Source: Hydractinia symbiolongicarpus (taxonomy: Eukaryota; Cnidaria; Hydrozoa; Anthoathecata; Hydractiniidae). Taken from it: DNA of 64,000 bases. Location of the stretch: positions 3,284,001-3,348,000 of the forward strand of contig NC_079877.1 in NCBI RefSeq assembly GCF_029227915.1. The letters run 5' to 3'. Shown piece after piece: positions 61,201 to 64,000 of the stretch. Below the pieces are notes generated by a model. The model had not been told where the DNA came from and made no database searches. It saw only the letters and a list, made by a program, of their open reading frames with translations. Position 1 is the stretch's first letter. The number at the start of each line of letters is the position of its first letter. The translations under genes and the position numbers were made by a program.

Positions 61201-64000
61201 TTTATAAGGTCAAAGTCCAAGATCAGTTCAATTAAGTCCCACAGTCAAACGTTTCACAGTTAAAAGAGATGCAACCTAGTGATATCCGGATACTATCGCT
61301 AAAGACATGTTGGTACGAATATGTGACGCAACCGTTGTAACTCAAACGGAATTATACCGCCAAGAAATCAATGAAATGTAGTTTTTGAGAATGTCTCTAT
61401 TTCTTCAGCGCGTGCTAACGGCCAGGATTGGTCTCACAGTAAAGAAAGACTTATTTATCTAATTTTTTAAATATAGTGCTACCACAGTGCCTAAGGTAAT
61501 CGCTAAATTCCAGCAATCATGTCATAATAATAAGAATGTTATTCCTGGGAGAACAATTGCCTCATTTATCACATTTATAAGGTCACAGTCCAGAATCAGT
61601 TCCATTAATTCCCACAGTTAATCGTTTCACTGTTAAAAGAGATACAACTTAGTAATATCGGTAGAAAATCACTAAATACATTTTGGTACGAGTAGGTGAC
61701 GCAACTGTTGTATCACAAACGGATTGACACACTTAGAAAGTCAATGAAATGTGGTTTTTGAAACTGTCTCTATTTCTTCAGCGCGCAATAACGGCTAGGA
61801 TTGGTCCCACAGTAAAAAATGACTTATTTATCTTAATTTTTAAATAAAACGCTACCACAGCGCCCAGTGTATTCGCTGAGTTCCAGTAATCATGTCAAAT
61901 TAAGACGAATGTTATTTCTTGGAGTCCAATTGTCTCACTTAAAACATTTATAAGGTCAAAGTCCAAAATCAGTTCAATTAAGTCCCACAGTCAAACGTTT
62001 CACAGTTAAAAGAGATGCAACCTAGTGATATCCGGATACTATCGCTAAAGACATGTTGGTACGAATATGTGACGCAACCGTTGTAACTCAAACGGAATTA
62101 TACCGCGAAGAAATCAATGAAATGTAGTTTTTGAGAATGTCTCTATTTCTTCAGCGCGTGCTAACGGCCAGGATTGGTCTCACAGTAAAGAAAGACTTAT
62201 TTATCTAATTTTTTAAATATAGTGCTACCACAGTGCCTAAGGTAATCGCTGAATTCCAGCAATCATGTCATAATAATAAGAATGTTATTCCTTGGAGACC
62301 AATTGCCTCATTTATCACATTTATAAGGTCACAGTCCAGAATCAGTTCAATTAATTCCCACAGTCAATCGTTTCACTGTTAAAAGAGATACAACTTAGTA
62401 ATATCGGTAGAAAATCACTAAATACATGTTGGTACGAATATGTGACCCAACCGTTGTAACTCAAACAGATTGACACCGGTAGAAAGTCAATGAAATGTAA
62501 TTTTTGAAGCTGTCTTTATTTTTCAGCGCAAACTAACGGCTAGGATTGGTGCCACAGTAAAAAATGATTTATTCATCTTAATTTTTAAATAAAGCGCTAC
62601 CACAGCGCAAAGTGTAATCGCTGAGTTCTAGCAATCATGTGAAATTAAGAAGAATGTTATTCCTGGGAGACCAATTGTCGCATTTATCACATTTATGATG
62701 TCACAATCCAGAATCAGTTAAATTAATTTCCACAGTCGATCGTTTCACTGTTAAAAGCGATACAACTTAGTAATATCGGTAGAAAATCACTAAATACATT
62801 TTGGTACGAGTAGGTGACGCAACTGTTGTAACACAAACGGATTGACACCGTTAGAAAATCAATGAAATGTGGTTTTTGAAACTGTCTCTATTTCTTCAGC
62901 GCGCAATAACGGCTAGGATTGGTCCCACAGTACAAAATGATTTATTTATCTTAATTTTTAAACAAAGCGTTACCACAGCGCCCAGTGTAATCGCTGAGTT
63001 CTAGCACTCATGTCAAATTAAGAAGAATGTCTTTCTTGTAGTCAAAATGACTCATTTATCACATTTATAAGGTCAAAGTCCAAAATAAGTTCAACTAAGT
63101 CCCACAGTCAATCGTTTCACTGTTGAAAGCGATACAACTTAGTAATATCGAAAAAATATCACTAAATACGTGTTGGTACGAATGTGTGACGCAACCGTTG
63201 TAACTCAAACGGATTGACACCGTTAGAAAGTTAATGAAATGGAGTTTTTGAAACTGTCTCTATATCTTCAGCGCGCGCTAACGGCTAGGATTTGTCCCAC
63301 AGTAAAAATGACTTATTTATTTAAATTTTTAAATGAATCGCTACCATAGGGTCCAGTGTAATCGCTGAGTTCCGGCAATCATGTCAAATTAAGAAGAATG
63401 TTCTTTCTTGTTGTCAAAATGGCTCATTTATCACATTTATAAGGTCAAAGTCCAAAATCACTTCAATTAAGTCCCACCGTCAATCGTTTCACTGTTGAAA
63501 GCGATACAACTTAGTAATATCGGAAGAAAATCACTAAATACATGTTGGTACGAATATGTGACGCAACCGTTGTAACTCAAACAAATTGACACCGTTAGGA
63601 AGTCAATGAAATGTAGTTTTTAAACTGTCTCTATTTCTTTAGCGCGCGAGAACGGCTAGGATTGATCCCACAGTACAAAATGACTTATTTATCTTAATTT
63701 TTAAATAAAGCGTTGCCACAGCGCCCAGTGTAATCGCTGAGTTCCAGCGCTCATGTCAAATTAAGAAGAATGTCTTTCTTGTAGTCAAAATGACTCATTT
63801 ATCACATTTATAAGGTCAAAGTTCAAAATCAGTTCAACTAAGTCCCACAGTCAATCGTTTCACTGTTGAAAGCGATACAACTTAGTAATATCGGAAATAT
63901 ATTACTAAATACATGTTGGTACGAATGTGTGACGCAACCGTTGTAACACAAACGGATTGACACCGTTAGAAAGTCAATGAAATGTACTTTTTGAAGCTGT
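58264..64000 (+). repeat. Satellite array to window end, 3-mer HOR (1115 bp) and mosaic copies
   Basis: cagttcaactaag occurs at 58621, 59736 and 60851, exactly 1115 bp apart, defining a three-monomer HOR from about 58640 to 60870. From about 61070 to 62400 monomers resemble those of 55130-56000. From 62430 they resemble 57960 onward (gcaaagtgta at 62607, offset 4466), then switch near 63140 to the type seen at 60160 (offset 2979). This switching of best partner shows mosaic, block-wise exchange. The array continues past the end of the window. Confidence 0.9.

Noticed and set aside
1-64000. CRISPR-like array
   Set aside because: Repeats are ~372 bp with no unique spacers; the pattern is satellite DNA.
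9782-64000. AATAAA in each B monomer as a real polyadenylation signal
   Set aside because: The hexamer in taaataaagcg is present in nearly every monomer, but no gene precedes it; without RNA evidence it is just satellite sequence.

Overview
The window is metazoan-style heterochromatin rather than gene space. About 56.8 kb of the 64 kb is one satellite family with a monomer of about 372 bp. Roughly 150 monomers are present, estimated by dividing block lengths by the monomer length. The rest is three non-LTR retrotransposon copies, two of which are one insertion duplicated together with its satellite flanks. I see no host gene, tRNA, rRNA, CRISPR array, bacterial operon or viral gene. The retroelement proteins (an APE-type endonuclease, a YADD reverse transcriptase and an ORF1 with an SGNH/GDSL esterase-like domain) point to the CR1/L2 group of the Jockey superfamily and therefore to an animal, probably an invertebrate. 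The species cannot be told from the sequence alone.

Layout. 1-5582: about 15 satellite monomers in orientation A. 5583-6736: about 3 monomers in the opposite orientation B, after a sharp inversion junction. 6737-9781: a 5'-truncated, decayed CR1/L2-like element on the + strand (C-terminal endonuclease, broken reverse transcriptase, 3'UTR). 9782-32808: about 62 B monomers organised in shifting higher-order repeats (HORs). 32809-34893: a 2085-bp element on the - strand with ORF1 and only the first part of ORF2, flanked by a CACA target-site duplication. 34894-38236: 9 monomers. 38237-40321: the same element again, with five differences that I could find by eye. 40322-64000: about 64 monomers in a chain of local tandem duplications.

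How it fits together. The satellite grows by duplication of blocks of 2 to 11 monomers: repeat offsets such as 743, 1063, 1116, 1436, 1480, 1491, 1847, 2235, 2593, 3565 and 4083 bp recur. The retroelement landed in one copy of an 11-monomer HOR. The preceding copy still shows the empty site near 28723-28732. A later unequal exchange then duplicated element plus flank with a 5428-bp offset. The second element looks like a 'half-LINE': it keeps its 5' leader, ORF1 and 3' end but has lost the endonuclease C-terminus and the whole reverse transcriptase. It also shows a homopolymer frame break inside ORF1 and an A-AAA-AAT slippery heptamer in the ORF1/ORF2 overlap.

All coordinates, offsets and motif counts were worked out by reading the sequence. 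Percent identities and family assignments would need alignment and database searches that I could not run.
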